In this document: in pieces, positions 11,601-23,520 of the stretch
Layout: each line of letters starts with the position of its first letter
Numbering within the stretch: the first letter of the stretch is position 1
Source of the DNA: Halichoerus grypus
Taxonomy: Eukaryota > Chordata > Mammalia > Carnivora > Phocidae
Direction of reading: 5' to 3'
Assembly: GCF_964656455.1 (NCBI RefSeq)
Contig: NC_135719.1
Span: 75,735,562 to 75,799,561, forward strand
DNA length: 64,000 nucleotides
The notes under the pieces: generated by a model
Told to the model about the DNA's origin: nothing
Seen by the model: only the letters and a program-made list of their open reading frames with translations
The model's database searches: none
Made by a program: the position numbers and the translations under genes

Positions 11601-12815
11601 GTTTCCCAGTCTCCTTATTAGAAAATATGACCATAATAAAAATATGAGGTGGGCTGGATCCTTCTAGGCAGTTGCCATTCCCTGCATATGCAAGAGCAGT
11701 TTGAAGGAACATTTAGTACTTCAGGATATCAAAAGGTATTGGAGAAATAGCTTAGACTTTTCCTAGATGGCCTTAAAAAAATAAAATATAAAATTTCCAC
11801 TATTGTAGACCAAATGCATTAATTAAGTCCAAAACCTTATATAGAAATAACTATTAAAACATAGTTGTAATTGTATTATCAGCACACTAGGACTTGAGGT
11901 AAGAGTTGGGAAGGCTGGAAAAGATTTGTAACACTTAGCCTGGCATACTTCTGTCTGATATTTGGGAACCAAAGCCCTGATGTCTCTGTTCATCTTTGAA
12001 ATGTTCTTACCTTTAACTTACTATACAAATAACAAAATAGCTAACAAGATTAGCAGAACTGGATGCATTCTATTCACAATATCATTTCTCTGAAAATGAC
12101 TTCCCACTGCAACATAGCAGACTGAGGATTATAGCAAGTGCATTTCCGTTGTTTCTTTTTATTTCATATTTCTTATTTTCCTTGTTGGTGCCAATGAATA
12201 TTGTTCTTTTGCTTGCTAACAGACAGCAGTTCCAATGCTATGGATTGCATATTGTCTTTAGTCAATATTCTAAAGAGTTTAGAAGCTTGGCCTTAATAAT
12301 GTAAAAAGCAAAAATACAGAAAATGAGGTCCTGAAATTTACTGAAATAAGTTTATTCTTACTGACCGAAACTACTAAGAAGTTTAAACGTCTCATTGTGT
12401 TCCACGGTTCAGGAATTGCATAAGTTCTCCCTATTTCTATAGTTTTAGGCAGACCCTATAATCAGATTTTTTATCTTAGGAAGAATCCATACCTAATAAT
12501 TGAGAGAGTTCATAAGACAGCAGTTGGGGTGGGGGGGAGGGGAAGACTATATAGTTTGTAAAGAATTAAAATCATTTAACTTAGAAAACAATGGCTTCAA
12601 AAACAATTCATCGTCTTCAAACATATGAAAGGAATTTATACAGATGGCCCTCATAAGGTGCTCTCTACTTTTACAGGTAACTCAAAATGAGTCTGAACAG
12701 CAGCAAAGAAATTGGGGGTTAAAGTTGAGGAGTTACTTTAAATGCCCCATCAGTATAATTATTTGCTCAGAGGTTTATATATCAAAAAGGTAGTTTTTGT
12801 GTTGATCACATAGCT
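11601..12815. other. AT-rich unique sequence, no gene seen
   Basis: No repeat family or open frame of note. A G-run occurs near 12528-12541. Confidence 0.45.
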
Positions 12816-12866
12816 CTTGGCATTTTTTTTCTTTCTTTTTTCAAAGATTTTATTTACTTATTTACC

Positions 12867-12901
<35 letters not shown>

Positions 12902-13075
12902 GAGAGACCACGAGAGCACAAGTGGGGGGGTGGCGGCAGGCAGAGGGAGAAGCAGGCTCCTGGCTGAGCAGGGAGCCCAATGCGGAACTCAGTCCCAAGA
13001 CTGTGGGATCATGACCTGAGCCGAAGGCAGACGCTTAACCGACTGAGCCACCCAGGTGTCCCTTGACATTTTTTT
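12816..13075 (-). mobile_element. Can-SINE inserted at the edge of another SINE
   Basis: The reverse-oriented SINE body is about 12831-13061: T-rich tail, AAAGATTTTATTTACTTATT, (GA)n, then GCCGAAGGCAGACGCTTAAC and GAGCCACCCAGGTGTCCC. The flanking copies CTTGGCATTTTTTT and CTTGACATTTTTTT make its target-site duplication. A third copy of that motif follows the next SINE at 13183-13197. Confidence 0.93.
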
Positions 13076-13076
13076 A

Positions 13077-13182
13077 AGGACTTTTATTTTTAAGTAATCT
13101 CTACACCCAGTGTGGGGCTTGAACTCACAACCCCGAGATCAAGTATCACACACTCCCCTGACCGAGCTGGCCAGGTGCCCCA
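13077..13182 (-). mobile_element. Short Can-SINE variant lacking the (GA)n segment
   Basis: Reverse orientation: TTTATTTTTAAGTAATCTCT, ACACCCAGTGTGGGGCTTGA, ACTCACAACCCCGAGATCAA, and the decayed tRNA head GAGCTGGCCAGGTGCCCC. It lacks the GA/CT microsatellite of the other copies, so it belongs to a different Can-SINE variant. It is the older of the adjacent pair. Confidence 0.85.
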
Positions 13183-13384
13183 TCTTGACATTGTTTTACA
13201 TGTAAACTATTTAGTTTTTCTTATTTAATCATCTCTTTTACCTAGTGGCCTTCCCCAGCTCTCCTCCTACCTTGCCAGCCTTGCTTTTTCTATATTTTCC
13301 TCCTCATGTGCCCTAGCCAAGGTTACTTCCACAAATCCCAATTCCTGGCCCTTTGTTCTTTTTTAGACCATTTATTCATTTTTT
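13183..13384. other. Unique sequence, no gene seen
   Basis: Pyrimidine-rich single-copy DNA between two reverse SINEs. Confidence 0.5.
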
Positions 13385-13613
13385 TATGCCTTCTCTTTTT
13401 TTTTTTTTTTTTTTAAAGATTTTATTTATTTATTTGAGACAGAGAGAATGAGAGAGAGAGCACATGAGAGGGGGGAGGGTCAGAGGGAGAAGCAGGCTCC
13501 CTGCCGAGCAGGGAGCCCTATGCGGGACTCGATCCTGGGACTCCAGGATCATGACTGAGCCGAAGGCAGTTGCTTAACCAACTGAGCCACCCAGGCGCCC
13601 CTATGCCTTCTCT
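13385..13613 (-). mobile_element. Can-SINE with target-site duplication
   Basis: The reverse body is about 13398-13601, with a poly(T) tail, AAAGATTTTATTTATTTATT, GAGAGAGAG segments, the core GAGAAGCAGGCTCCCTGCCG, and GAGCCACCCAGGCGCCCC. TATGCCTTCTCTT flanks it on both sides (13385-13397 and 13602-13613). Confidence 0.95.
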
Positions 13614-13899
13614 TAATTAACCTATCTGTCCTTGTGGTTCTATAGCATGACTTCACCTATGACCTCCTGCCTTCTAATCTTATGTTTCAAAAAAATATAT
13701 GGTATTAGAAGATGTCCTGTAGTCACTTTATCTTCACTAAATTTTTTCTACATCCCCCTTTAAAAAAAAAAAAGAAAGAAAAATGGAAAGAAAAAAAAAA
13801 GACTCTCCATCCCGCTCTTTCTCGTTAGTGCTATAAAATCACTAATCTTCCAGGCTTTCAAAATAGGAGCCCTCAAGTCACCTTTGAATATTTCATCAT

Positions 13900-14180
13900 C
13901 ACTTCTGCATTGAGTTTATCACCAAGTCCTGTCATTGTTTCCTTCATTATGCCTCTCAGATCTATCTTTCATCATCTTTCCTATGACTGCCATCCTGCTG
14001 CCTTACATCTAGACAACTGCAATTGTCGTCCATCTAGTCTACCTATCTCCATCTCCCTCCTTCCTAATTCTTCCTGCAGACATGGCCACAACACTGTTTT
14101 ATTATTGCTACTTAACTGTTCAAAATCCTTTGGGTTCCTTTAGTATGCTATGTCAAGTTCAAATTATTTTCCCTGCTTTC
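13900..14180 (+). mobile_element. L2 fragment (reverse-transcriptase region)
   Basis: The sequence follows the L2 ORF region that precedes the 3' end: TCTAGACAACTGCAATTGTC (the conserved 'CTGGACTATTGCAA' area), CATGGCCACAACACTGTTTT, AACTGTTCAAAATCCTTTGG and GCTATGTCAAGTTCAAATTA. It is highly decayed; the open frame over it at 13910-14143 is residual or chance. Confidence 0.65.
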
Positions 14181-14934
14181 CGTTAGACTATACCAGTAGT
14201 GTGAGGATCCCATTAGAGCCTAGGGCTAAGGGACCCAGGAGTTCCCATATCCTGTCCTGGCATGCAGCCCTTGTTCTAATAAGGTTCTCAAGAGAAATAA
14301 ATACACAAAGAGCAATGGCAAATGAGAATATGAATTATACGTAATATCAGCAGAGTGTCTGAAACCTTCAGATTATTCTAGAAAACTGATGAGCAATTGG
14401 AGGTTTAGGCCTAAATACAACCCCCTCATCCTGCAAAGGCCAGATCATGCCATAAACAAATCACCAAGCCTGAGATAATAAGAACTCCTGGGAAGCTAAG
14501 TGCTGGTAGGACTGGGGAAGACAGAGACAGACTGAGAGGCAGGCAATAAGTAGGTAAGAATAGTACCTGCCTTGAGAAAGGCTTACCCCTCAGCCTGTTG
14601 GGTGAGAAGTAGCAGCAGCAGCAGAGCAAGAGCCAGTGGACCCAAAAAGAAGGCTGTAGTCCTTTTACCGATCTACTTTCCAGAGCAGAAGAAAAGCAAG
14701 AAAGAGCGTCCACCCTCGTGTGTGACGTTTTGGCCCCCACAGTAAAAGCATCCCAGTCCAGGTCAAGGCTCCTCTCTGCCCATTCACCACAGCTTACAAG
14801 GCTCTTGGGAAGCGAGCAGGGGTCCTGGCAGCCTTATTTTTCACTCCTTTCAGTTTTGTTTTGTTTTGTTTTTCACTACACCTTATACTGTCCATGCACA
14901 TTTCCACTTCCATAGTTGTAGCATTTCCTTCGTC
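14181..14934. other. Unique sequence, no gene seen
   Basis: A minus-strand frame of 104 codons (14426-14740) is rich in Ser/Leu/Cys from pyrimidine-rich DNA, has no recognisable domain or splice sites, and is not called. Confidence 0.45.
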
Positions 14935-15175
14935 TCATCTTTCATTTATTCAAATCCTTACATTCTTTCAAGACCAGTTTATGACTGATCTCTTCATTGA
15001 AATCATCTTTTATTGCTCCCTACAGTGATTATAACTTCCTCTGAATATCTATGGTTTTTATAATGATTTCTACCCAGTTTGGCACTTAACTATTCTCTAA
15101 TCATTATGTCTATCTTAGTAAACTCCTTGAGTGCATGAACAATGTCTTTCTTTTCTTTCAGGCAAAGCTCCTACT
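14935..15175 (+). mobile_element. L2 3' region fragment
   Basis: Decayed L2 pattern: TTCAAGACCAGTTTATGACT, TTGAAATCATCTTTTATTGC, AGTAAACTCCTTGAGTGCATGAA and CAATGTCTTTCTTTTCTTTC, matching the 'CTCCTTGAGGGCAGGGACC' part of L2. Boundaries are approximate. Confidence 0.65.
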
Positions 15176-17079
15176 ATATTACCTATTCCATTGTAGAAAC
15201 ATAGAGCCAGGAAGGACAATGGAGAACAATTATAGAGGATTATCAGCTGATTCAATATTATCTTTTTGATTTTTAAGTCATGTTTATATGGTACTGTTAA
15301 ATACAAGTATGATGAAAGTAAGTAGCCTGGTCTACCTGCTTTAGATATTTGATACCAACAAGGAATAATATTCAAAATATGTAGCAGTCATTATTGAACA
15401 AGTGCTAACTGATTAGAATGGATTCTGACTGGCACAGTACCAAATTTATATTAATTGATTGAAAGTGTGAACTCCAGCTAGTTCAGAACTAAAGTAAAAG
15501 TTTAATTCCTGCTTTGCCAGAGATTAACAGTTGGTGTGTAGCCATAACTTATATATCTTAACTGATTTTTTATTAGATCTATCTATAAAACCAATAAAAG
15601 CCAGTGAAGCTATTTTAATACTTAATCTGATGATGCTTCCTTCTCCCCCAGCTCTCCCATGTATATGAATTATAGTCTGATTGCCTATTCCATACACTAT
15701 TTCAAACTTCTGAAGATTATAAGCATCATATTTGGAATGTCATGGTCCACAGTATATAATAAGCATCTCCATTGGCTACACCCATAACTATGCAGTTGGT
15801 GCAAGAGCAAGCCCCACCAAATAGCAGCCCATGCCTTTCATGATAAAGTCCTTTCAAGCTACTTCAGATGGAGAAATTACTTTGGGCCTAGATGTTTTTA
15901 TATTACACATACTTTTACAAAAATATATTCTTTACATGTGTCCTGAAGTACTTGTATTCAGAGGCAGTTGTTGAAAACTATAAACAAAATTGTTTGACTG
16001 TAGAAGTTGCCATCTATACTCTTAAACATTAACAAGGCAGGTGAGGTAAAATGCTACGTGGAGTCAGTCACACTTCATTGTTACTTCAAAATACCGATAC
16101 TTCAAAATACTGATAATGCCACAACTATCATGTGACAGCAGTATGAAAGAGGGACCGTGTTGTTGTTGTTTTTATTTGTCAATTTACTTTTTTTGAGGTG
16201 GGGGGAGGCATTTGTTTTCTGAATTGGTTCCATATTTTACCTGTCAAGTGGTGAAAATTAGTATTTCTAAACTGAACTCTAACAGATTATGGGGATGTGT
16301 GTGTGTGCGTCTAAAGACAATAGATTAGTCTCAATCCAAAAGTAAAAGCTATGTCTTTTTTTTAAAAAAAACAGAGCAATGTCTTGCTGGGTGCTAACAC
16401 CTTCAGAAGCTATTATCACAGTATAGCAGAGAAGGACTATCTTGCAGATGGAGAGAGTAATGTTAAGATTCCCACCAGACCTTGTCCTTCTATGCCTTTT
16501 CCCCTCACGCAAAGGAATCTGTCAGATCTTATTCCTTTCTTTGAAGAAATGCCTAAAGAATGTCACTTCAGTCTGGCTCCACTTAGGCATCATGTGGAAG
16601 ACTGTGGATGCCTTCAAGAAATAGAGACACATTCTGAAAAATGGAATTTAATTTAAGGATTATCAAAAGGAAGTTTCTTGGCTTTCTATGACTAAGTAGA
16701 AAGTTTACTCTTTTTTTCATTATAATGGTTTCTTACATTTGTATTGTGCTTTCTTTCCTTTTCAAAGCATTCTAGGATTAAGTATCTTTTTGATTCTCAT
16801 CAGATTCTACATTTAATTTATTTTACTATGTTTACAGTCAAAAACAGTACTGCTATTTTGTGTTTGCTGACCACTAGAACCTGGAGCTTATATTTGGTTA
16901 TTTTTCTAGTAGACATGATGGATTTGTTTTCACTGTGTGGACTACAGACTGCATGGCCCAGTCTGGAAGGGCATAACTATTTCTCTCAATAATAATTACA
17001 AACATTGGAGTATAATATACTTCCATTCAATCATTTCTGAATGCCCAGGAGGATTCTCCAAATCCTGCTTTTCATGTTA
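15176..17079. other. AT-rich unique sequence, no gene seen
   Basis: Single-copy AT-rich DNA. A 90-codon frame at 16384-16656 (+) has neither a recognisable domain nor flanking splice sites that would make it an exon, so it is left uncalled. Confidence 0.45.
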
Positions 17080-17300
17080 TATTCTTAATCAGCCAATAAA
17101 GGCCAAATATCTCATTAAGGAGGTCTTCCCTGACCCCCAACAGAGTTAGATATTTTGCCTTTCTGCTCCCCGAACACCTTCCATATTGACTTTGTATCGG
17201 GGGATTCCATTACAGTCTTGACTATGTCCTCTTTATCTCTGTGCGCAGTACCTAGCTTGGCAAGTATTTGTTGAATGAATGCATGAACGAATGAATATGC
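17080..17300 (+). mobile_element. L2 3' end
   Basis: Clear L2 terminus: AAGGAGGTCTTCCCTGACCC, CCAACAGAGTTAGATATTTT, CTTTATCTCTGTGCGCAGTA, and TTGTTGAATGAATGCATGAACGAATGAAT as the terminal repeat. The quoted pieces are separate segments. Confidence 0.9.
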
Positions 17301-17942
17301 ATGTCGTGCTTTGTTTTATTAAACTGATACCTCATTTAAAGGCCATTCCACATGACTACTGCTCAGTTGCCATCCACTGAGTCTGAGGGTAGGTTCAGCA
17401 ACATGATTGGGAAATGCAGGAGCTACTTTAAGAAATGCAGGCATTTCTTCATTCACTACAATTAAAATAAAAAACAGTAAGCCCTTTTGTTTTTCAAACA
17501 ACAATTATAGACCAGGAGTTCCAGAAGAGAGATCTAAGAATCAAAGAGACTCCATTATGGTTTATGCATGGCCACAGGATAATATGGAAGAGATATTAAA
17601 GTGCTGGGTCAGGTGAGAATAGAAACTTTAAATGTCATTTTGAGCAAAGTTTTGAAAATATTGAAGGTGAAGAGTGGCATTGCCAAAGTGGAAACAAGAA
17701 AAATTCAGGTGAAATGAATATCAAATAGGATCTAATTTCTATTGAGCAGATAGTACTGAAGAAAACAAACAAAAGTTTATTCTTTATTTTCATAGAGCAT
17801 TTGAAAAACACACTGCATAAATTCTTGAAATAGATTTTGCCCTTGCTCTCAAAGAGAAAAGAGAACCTGTGACATTTAAGAGATACCTGTTTTAATATTT
17901 GTATCATTCCTTTTATCCTGAATTTTATTTTTTTATTTTTTT
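17301..17942. other. Unique sequence, no gene seen
   Basis: AT-rich DNA with short overlapping frames and no support for a gene. Confidence 0.45.
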
Positions 17943-18003
17943 ACATTTTTTTTATTTTATTATGTTATGTTAATCACCATACATTACATCATTAGTTTTT
18001 GCC
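17943..18003 (-). mobile_element. Very short carnivore L1 3' end (type A tail)
   Basis: About 60 bp reading as the reverse complement of the type A L1 tail: TTATGTTATGTTAATCACCA followed by TACATTACATCATTAGTTTTT. It is extremely 5'-truncated. Confidence 0.85.
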
Positions 18004-18460
18004 CGATTTTAAAATGAGACTTAATTTATATAAGTGAAAAGTTGGCATGGACTAGGAAAAAAGGTCATTAAAAAAATAGACTGTTATGTTCCATTTAAAA
18101 TATTTTCTTGGTAATATCCTCTTATGAATTTAGAGATAATATGGAGGGATCTTTCTAGAGCTAATTTGTACCTGTAATACCATAGTACCATTGTCTCACT
18201 GGGGGCTTGAGAAGATTAATGAGATATTTGTCTTAGATCTCTGGATGAAATGCAATATATATAGATAGATTATTATTATTAGTTGGTGTGATAAACTAGT
18301 GAACAAAATATCTTCCTTAGTTATCAAAAGTAATGAGTTCAAATCCATTGAGATGTCTCTTTTCATTAGAAAGTTTTTAGGTCTTTTTCTTTTGTCATGT
18401 CAAGCAGAGATCTTCCTTTTGGCCCTTAATTATCCATATCGAGCTCAAATCCCCCAAGAC
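18004..18460. other. AT-rich unique sequence, no gene seen
   Basis: Single-copy DNA with a short TAGA/ATT repeat near 18256-18280. Confidence 0.45.
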
Positions 18461-18462
18461 TC

Positions 18463-18522
18463 CAATATTTTATTTTTTTAAAAGATTTTGTTTATTTACT
18501 TGAGAGAGAGAGCACACGCGCG

Positions 18523-18568
<46 letters not shown>

Positions 18569-18721
18569 AGTGGGGGGGAGGGGTAAAGGGAGAGGGAGAA
18601 GCAGACTCCCTGCTGAGCAGGGAACCCAAATCCAGGCCCCATCCCAGGACCCTGAGATCATGACCTAAGCTGAAGGCAGACGCTTAGCCAACTGAGCCAC
18701 CCAGGTGCCCCTCAAATATTT
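18463..18721 (-). mobile_element. Can-SINE with expanded (CA)n
   Basis: The reverse body is about 18473-18711 with an AAAGATTTTGTTTATTTACT tail, a core GAGAAGCAGACTCCCTGCTG, and GAGCCACCCAGGTGCCCC. The usual GA segment carries an expanded CA tract at 18524-18568. CAATATTTTA and CAAATATTTTA flank it. Confidence 0.93.
18524..18568. repeat. (CA)n microsatellite inside a SINE
   Basis: About 22 CA units directly following an ACGCGCGCAT segment. It is likely length-polymorphic. Confidence 0.95.
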
Positions 18722-21700
18722 TAAAGGCATATTCCTTATTTTAGGGTAAAATTTAATTTGGTAATTTGGTAAGGGCAGAATTTTGCATGGTTCTCCCATT
18801 TTAGTTTTCCACTTTAAGACATGTAAGCATGAGAATAATCTAGTGGCAGACTCCCAGGAGTATCATGGTAAAGATATCTCTACAGAGTCTGGCAAGAAAA
18901 CAAAGAGATATTTATGCAATTAGGAAGTAAAGAAAATCTTCCATAAATGGCTATTCATTAAGATTTCTGAAAAATCACTTAGAAAAAAACTTTTTAAAGA
19001 CTTAGGAAAAATTAGTTAATGTAGATTAAATGTATTCTGACTCATTATTAGAATTAAAATATTTTATAAAATGTGTTTATCTTATTTTGGAGGAAGCGCT
19101 TTGGAGATTACATAAAGAATTTATCACTTTTCAAATAGAAAATTTTAGGGGACTCTAGTAACACATGTAATTTAAATCTTTAATGAAATGGGGAAAAAAT
19201 GGTACAAATGTATATAAACTTACTGACAGCTATAGAATCTTGACTTATAAGCAGTCTTTCTAGTATATTCATTAGCTGTATTACACAAAACTCCCAGGAT
19301 AGTGAACACAGAGAAAAGTACAAGGGCCATACACAGCAGTTCTAAAGCAGACGCCCCCCCCCTTTTTTTTATGTCTCCACCCTATCACCTTTTAGATATG
19401 CATGGTATTCACTTCTCCTTCACCACTATCAATTCAGTTAAAACTTTTAATCCATGCTTTGAGTCACCTTAACTTAAAATTCCCATTCCAGTCTGTAATT
19501 CCAAGGAGGAGTTTTCTTTTCTCACTAACCTTTTAGACTTATATTCCTACTCCATCCTGAGACATCAGTTTACCTGAGCACTTCTATTATATATATAAAA
19601 TGCATGTCTAATAATTTGGAGAAATCAAATCTATGTTTGTGACTATATTAATGATCAAGGTGGAACTGTTAAATTATGCAGTAGCATCTGCAAAAGATAG
19701 TGAACATGAAAAACAATCATAATGAAGAGAATTAAGTTCAACTTGAACTAAAAGACAGAGCAAAAAAAGATCTTCAAGAGGAGGCAGGGGGAAACCCTTA
19801 AAGCCAACGAAGACCTCTAGATAATACTGGATTTCAGATTAGCTGAATGTTTCCAGTTCCGCATGACAGCAAAGAGAGTGGTGTGATTATGGGTACCGTG
19901 CTCGAGGCATACTGTTATCGCTGTGCTGCGTCAGGAAGAATAAAATCTCTCTATAAAAGCCAAGTGAAACTGCATAAGAAATGTATTTGGGGCAACCCAT
20001 TAAAGAAAAAAACTAAGTCATCTAAGGAGATGAGGCAAGAAGGACCGAGGTATGCAGAAATGACTTCCAAGAAGAAATGATTTAATAGATTGGGGGCTCT
20101 GACTTCTGGGAATTTCTTTTCATAAATCAATAGTCAAGACATGAATAACTATAAGTATCGGTAGTTGTTAAAATGTTATATAGAAAATATATAAGGTGAA
20201 AGGAATGACTTAGAGTTCCTCCAGAAAAATTAATGAATCACTAAGTAACAATTGTGCTGGAATCCTCTACAGATCATATTGATGTCCTTAGGCCCAGTGC
20301 ATCTGGAAACAAAGAAAAGGATACTCTGAAGGAATTGAGAGGCTTTATTGAATGGATTGCCTGAGGTCAGAGGCTAAAAAATAAGAACCAGCAGATAATA
20401 CAGTTGTCATAAAGGAACTCTCCTCTTGAGATAAGGAAGGAAAGAAAAAAGGAACTAGGTAAAATACATGAAAATTAGTATCTGAATTTTCATCAGGGCT
20501 AAAGTGAGTTGAACAACCATTTTACAAAACTACTTCATTTATCCTAAATTCATAGAGGAAAAAAAAAATCTATATATGTGAAGTATTCAGATTACTTGTG
20601 TTATTTAAATATTTTGAATAAAAAACATGGTAAAATATATTTCACTTCACCCTGCATGTTAAAAAGAATATACTGAAGAAGAATTTCATTTGTTCTTAAA
20701 GATTTATGGTCACATTATGAACATTATTTTACTCTAAAGTAGTAATTCTCCCAAAGGCTATTGAGGTTAATAGGACTGTTTACCCCCATTTGGATTTCTG
20801 AGTATTTGGACTTGTTTTATGTAGTCCTTATGTCTCTTCCCTAGCTACTAGTTGACCAGCTGTCATTTCTTGGTATCATCGGAGCTTAAGTCTCATGACC
20901 CCTTCCCTGACACTTTCCAATTTGTTGTATCTAACTTATTGTAAGCAGAAAAAACAGACAAGAAGCTCAGTATAACCACAACTAAAGTGACTTTTGAGGA
21001 GATACCTGAGAAACTGCACTGAGATTGTGTGGCTCTTTCAGGATGAGCTTGGCTGCTCAGTGACTTAATTCTGCAGAAGAAGGTGGGAAGGAGCTTGCTT
21101 CAAGGCTCTTGACTGCATTCTGGATAGCAAACATGACATTACTTATTTCTGTGTATCAGTTAACCTTTTTGAAATTGTCAGTGTCTTTACTATTGCAAAT
21201 ACAAAAGGGAGCTGTAGAGCATGTTCCAGAATCCGTTCCTATGAAGCTGTGCTTCATAATTGAAATCTTATTATCTATTATATATTACTTTTGAATAAAT
21301 ACTATCATTAATTACAGGAATGGATCCTTTCTTTCTATGATAGGTTATGTGTCAAAGGCAACTTCCCCTCCTGGGAAGTAGTGTATACACACACAGCCAT
21401 AGTTATATTTGTAGCAAAATCTCTGCTTTGAAAAAATCACAGGTAGCGAATAATTCTCTTCTTTCAGTTGCCCCATGAGATTTTTGACTGAAGTGGGGCA
21501 AAAAGTGCTGGTTTAAGCTTGCCTCCACAAAGATGTGATAGAAATTAGAAAATGTCTAATAGAATTCAAGAGGAGACAGGGAGGGAGAGATGATCATATA
21601 GGACGAATCTTAAGAAGACAAATGTGGAGTATGAAGGGTAGTAAATATATAAGGTAAGGAGAAAGGATTTGGAAGCTAAAGAAAACGTAGGTGCATATAT

Positions 21701-21766
21701 CACCAATTAGTGAAAACAAAGGAGTCCTTATGAAACCATGTGAAAGATAGGTGTCCAAGTGGGGCC
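18722..21766. other. AT-rich unique sequence, no gene supported
   Basis: No recognised repeats. A 77-codon frame at 19847-20080 (+) ends in a lysine-rich segment and overlaps a patch with retained CpGs (GTACCGTGCTCGAGGC, about 19892). I found no splice pair or known domain and leave it as a hypothetical small frame. A C-run followed by a T-run lies at about 19354-19371. Confidence 0.4.
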
Positions 21767-21768
21767 AA

Positions 21769-21801
<33 letters not shown>

Positions 21802-21991
21802 GAGAAGAAGGAGAAGAACAAGGAGAAGGAGGAGGAGGAAGAGGAGGAGAAGAAAAGGAAGAAGAAGATGAAGAAGAAAAAGAAGAAGAAAAGAGAAAAG
21901 AAAAGAAGAGAAGAAGAAGAAGAAGGAGAAAGGAAGGTAGGAAGGGAGGGAGGGAGGGAGAAAGAAAGGAAGGGAGAAAGAAAGAAAAGAG
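21767..21991 (+). repeat. 225-bp near-pure purine (GAA/GGA) tract
   Basis: In 225 bases only three are pyrimidines (C at 21819, T at 21869, T at 21938). The tract moves from GAA triplets through GGA/GAGG to (GGGA)n and (AAAG)n. Long glutamate/lysine frames on one strand and phenylalanine/leucine frames on the other are artefacts of it. Homopurine tracts of this length can adopt triplex structure and are prone to length change. Confidence 0.97.
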
Positions 21992-22003
21992 TGAGCATGT
22001 TTC

Positions 22004-22215
22004 AAAGAAAATTGAAAGGGCACCTGGGTGGCCCAGTTGGTTAAGCGTCTGCCTTCAGCTCAGGTCATGATCCCAGGGTCCTGGGGTTGAGCCCTGCATG
22101 GGGCTCTCTGCTCAGTGGCGAGTCTGCTTCTCCCTCTCCGTCTGTGATCTCTCTCGCTTTCACTCTCTCTCAAATAAATAAATAAAAGCTTTAAAAAAAA
22201 TAAAGAAATTGAATT
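22004..22215 (+). mobile_element. Can-SINE next to the purine tract
   Basis: The body is about 22017-22203: GGGCACCTGGGTGGCCCAGT, core, CT-rich segment, CAAATAAATAAATAAAAGC and A-tail. The approximate duplication is AAAGAAAATTGAA and AAAGAAATTGAA. Confidence 0.92.
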
Positions 22216-23399
22216 CCTATCCTGATAAAGGCTTATTGCCACCTTGACATATATGTAAGCTTCCTGAGACAGGTTGTGTAGAAAAAAGGACATTAAGCTC
22301 TGAGCCTAGCACTGTTCTCAAGAGCCTTCTGGCCTTTAGCAGACACTTAACCCAGACTTGAGCTTTTGCACTCAAAAATTATGAGATAAAAAGTTTATAT
22401 AATGCAAATTATGTATTATATAATTATACACTTCATCATATATTAATATGAAAATTATTAAATGAAAATTTTAGACCAGATGATTTCTAATATCCTTTCC
22501 AACTCTAAAATTCTATGATTTTCTGAGGAGCAGATTTTAGAGTATTGGTTTAGATTTTTTACAGCCAACTAATATTACAATCAAAGTGTCTCTTCTCATG
22601 TCTTACACTGGTCTGGACTATCCTGGAGGCTGCCAAGTCCATTGTTCCCTTATAAGAGAAACTGTCCTGACAACCTCCTTTATAGAGGAAAACAGTTTCA
22701 GGCTTCTCTTTGTGCAGGGCATAATCCCACCACTCACACCACCAGTGGCTTTTTGTCCAAGAAAGGCTCAAGGACTAAGCCTTCCTTCAGTCATGCAGTG
22801 GCCTTATCAAATGGCTTGACACAAACTAAAAAGCAAAAAGAATAACATCCTACCCCAAAAGATATGGGTTGGGCTAATATCACGCTGCTAAGGTAAAAAC
22901 AATGCATAGAAAGCTGTCATACAATAGGAGGGACCATGATGTTCCATAGGAGAGCTAAAGTTGTACCCACAAGAAACCAGAACCTAACAGGCAGGGAAGC
23001 TATATGGAGTGGTGGACTAGGTAGCCATTTTGGAGATCCCTTCATTGCTTGCCTTTATGATCTTAAGGCTAACACATCAACATTGTTTAGGAGTGCCACA
23101 AGTCAATCAACAGATGTGTTGTAATTATAGAACAAGTGAGAAAACGCACACACAGGAAAAGCTGACACCTAGAAGGTAACTATAATTTCATTTGAACGTT
23201 AGAATAGAGATTCCTGAGCAACTGCTCCTGTGGTTGTTAAGAACCACCCTCCATCCACAAGACTTCAGTTCCATTGCTCATGAGGCCTTTTTCTGAAGTT
23301 TTGTTTCCTATCATGTCCCTTGGATCCCTACATAAATCCCCACTTCTTAAAACTCAGTTGCATATAACCCAAGGAGCCTACTTAAACAAACCGTTATAC
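22216..23399. other. Unique sequence, no gene supported
   Basis: Overlapping 62-77 codon frames occur on both strands at 22559-23124, without splice pairs or domains. The block 22560-23380 is somewhat less AT-rich than its neighbours and could be an old LTR or other decayed repeat, but I could not identify a family. Confidence 0.35.
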
Positions 23400-23520
23400 T
23401 TTGCAAATCACTGGCACGTCTACGAAGTCTCAGAACAACTTTTTGAAGTAGGTCAGATCCCATTTCATGGATATGGAAACTCAAAGAGAAGGTAAAGGAC
23501 TCTAGGTCAGGCCTATAGGT
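23400..23520 (+). mobile_element. MIR fragment
   Basis: Core MIR segments are present with decay: CTCAGAACAACTTTTTGAAG, CCCATTTCATGGATATGGAAACTC and AGAGAAGGTAAAGGACT. Confidence 0.7.

Noticed and set aside
14426..14740. 104-codon minus-strand frame
   Set aside because: Ser/Leu/Cys-rich translation of purine/pyrimidine-biased sequence, no homology recognised and no splice context.
18524..18568. CRISPR-like direct repeats
   Set aside because: A plain CA microsatellite inside a SINE; no spacer structure, and the genome is mammalian.
19847..20080. 77-codon lysine-rich frame
   Set aside because: No recognised domain or splice pair; noted only as a weak hypothetical.
21594..22070. Long Glu/Lys-rich and Phe/Leu-rich frames on both strands
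   Set aside because: They are translations of the homopurine simple repeat; low-complexity frames on both strands are expected and not genes.
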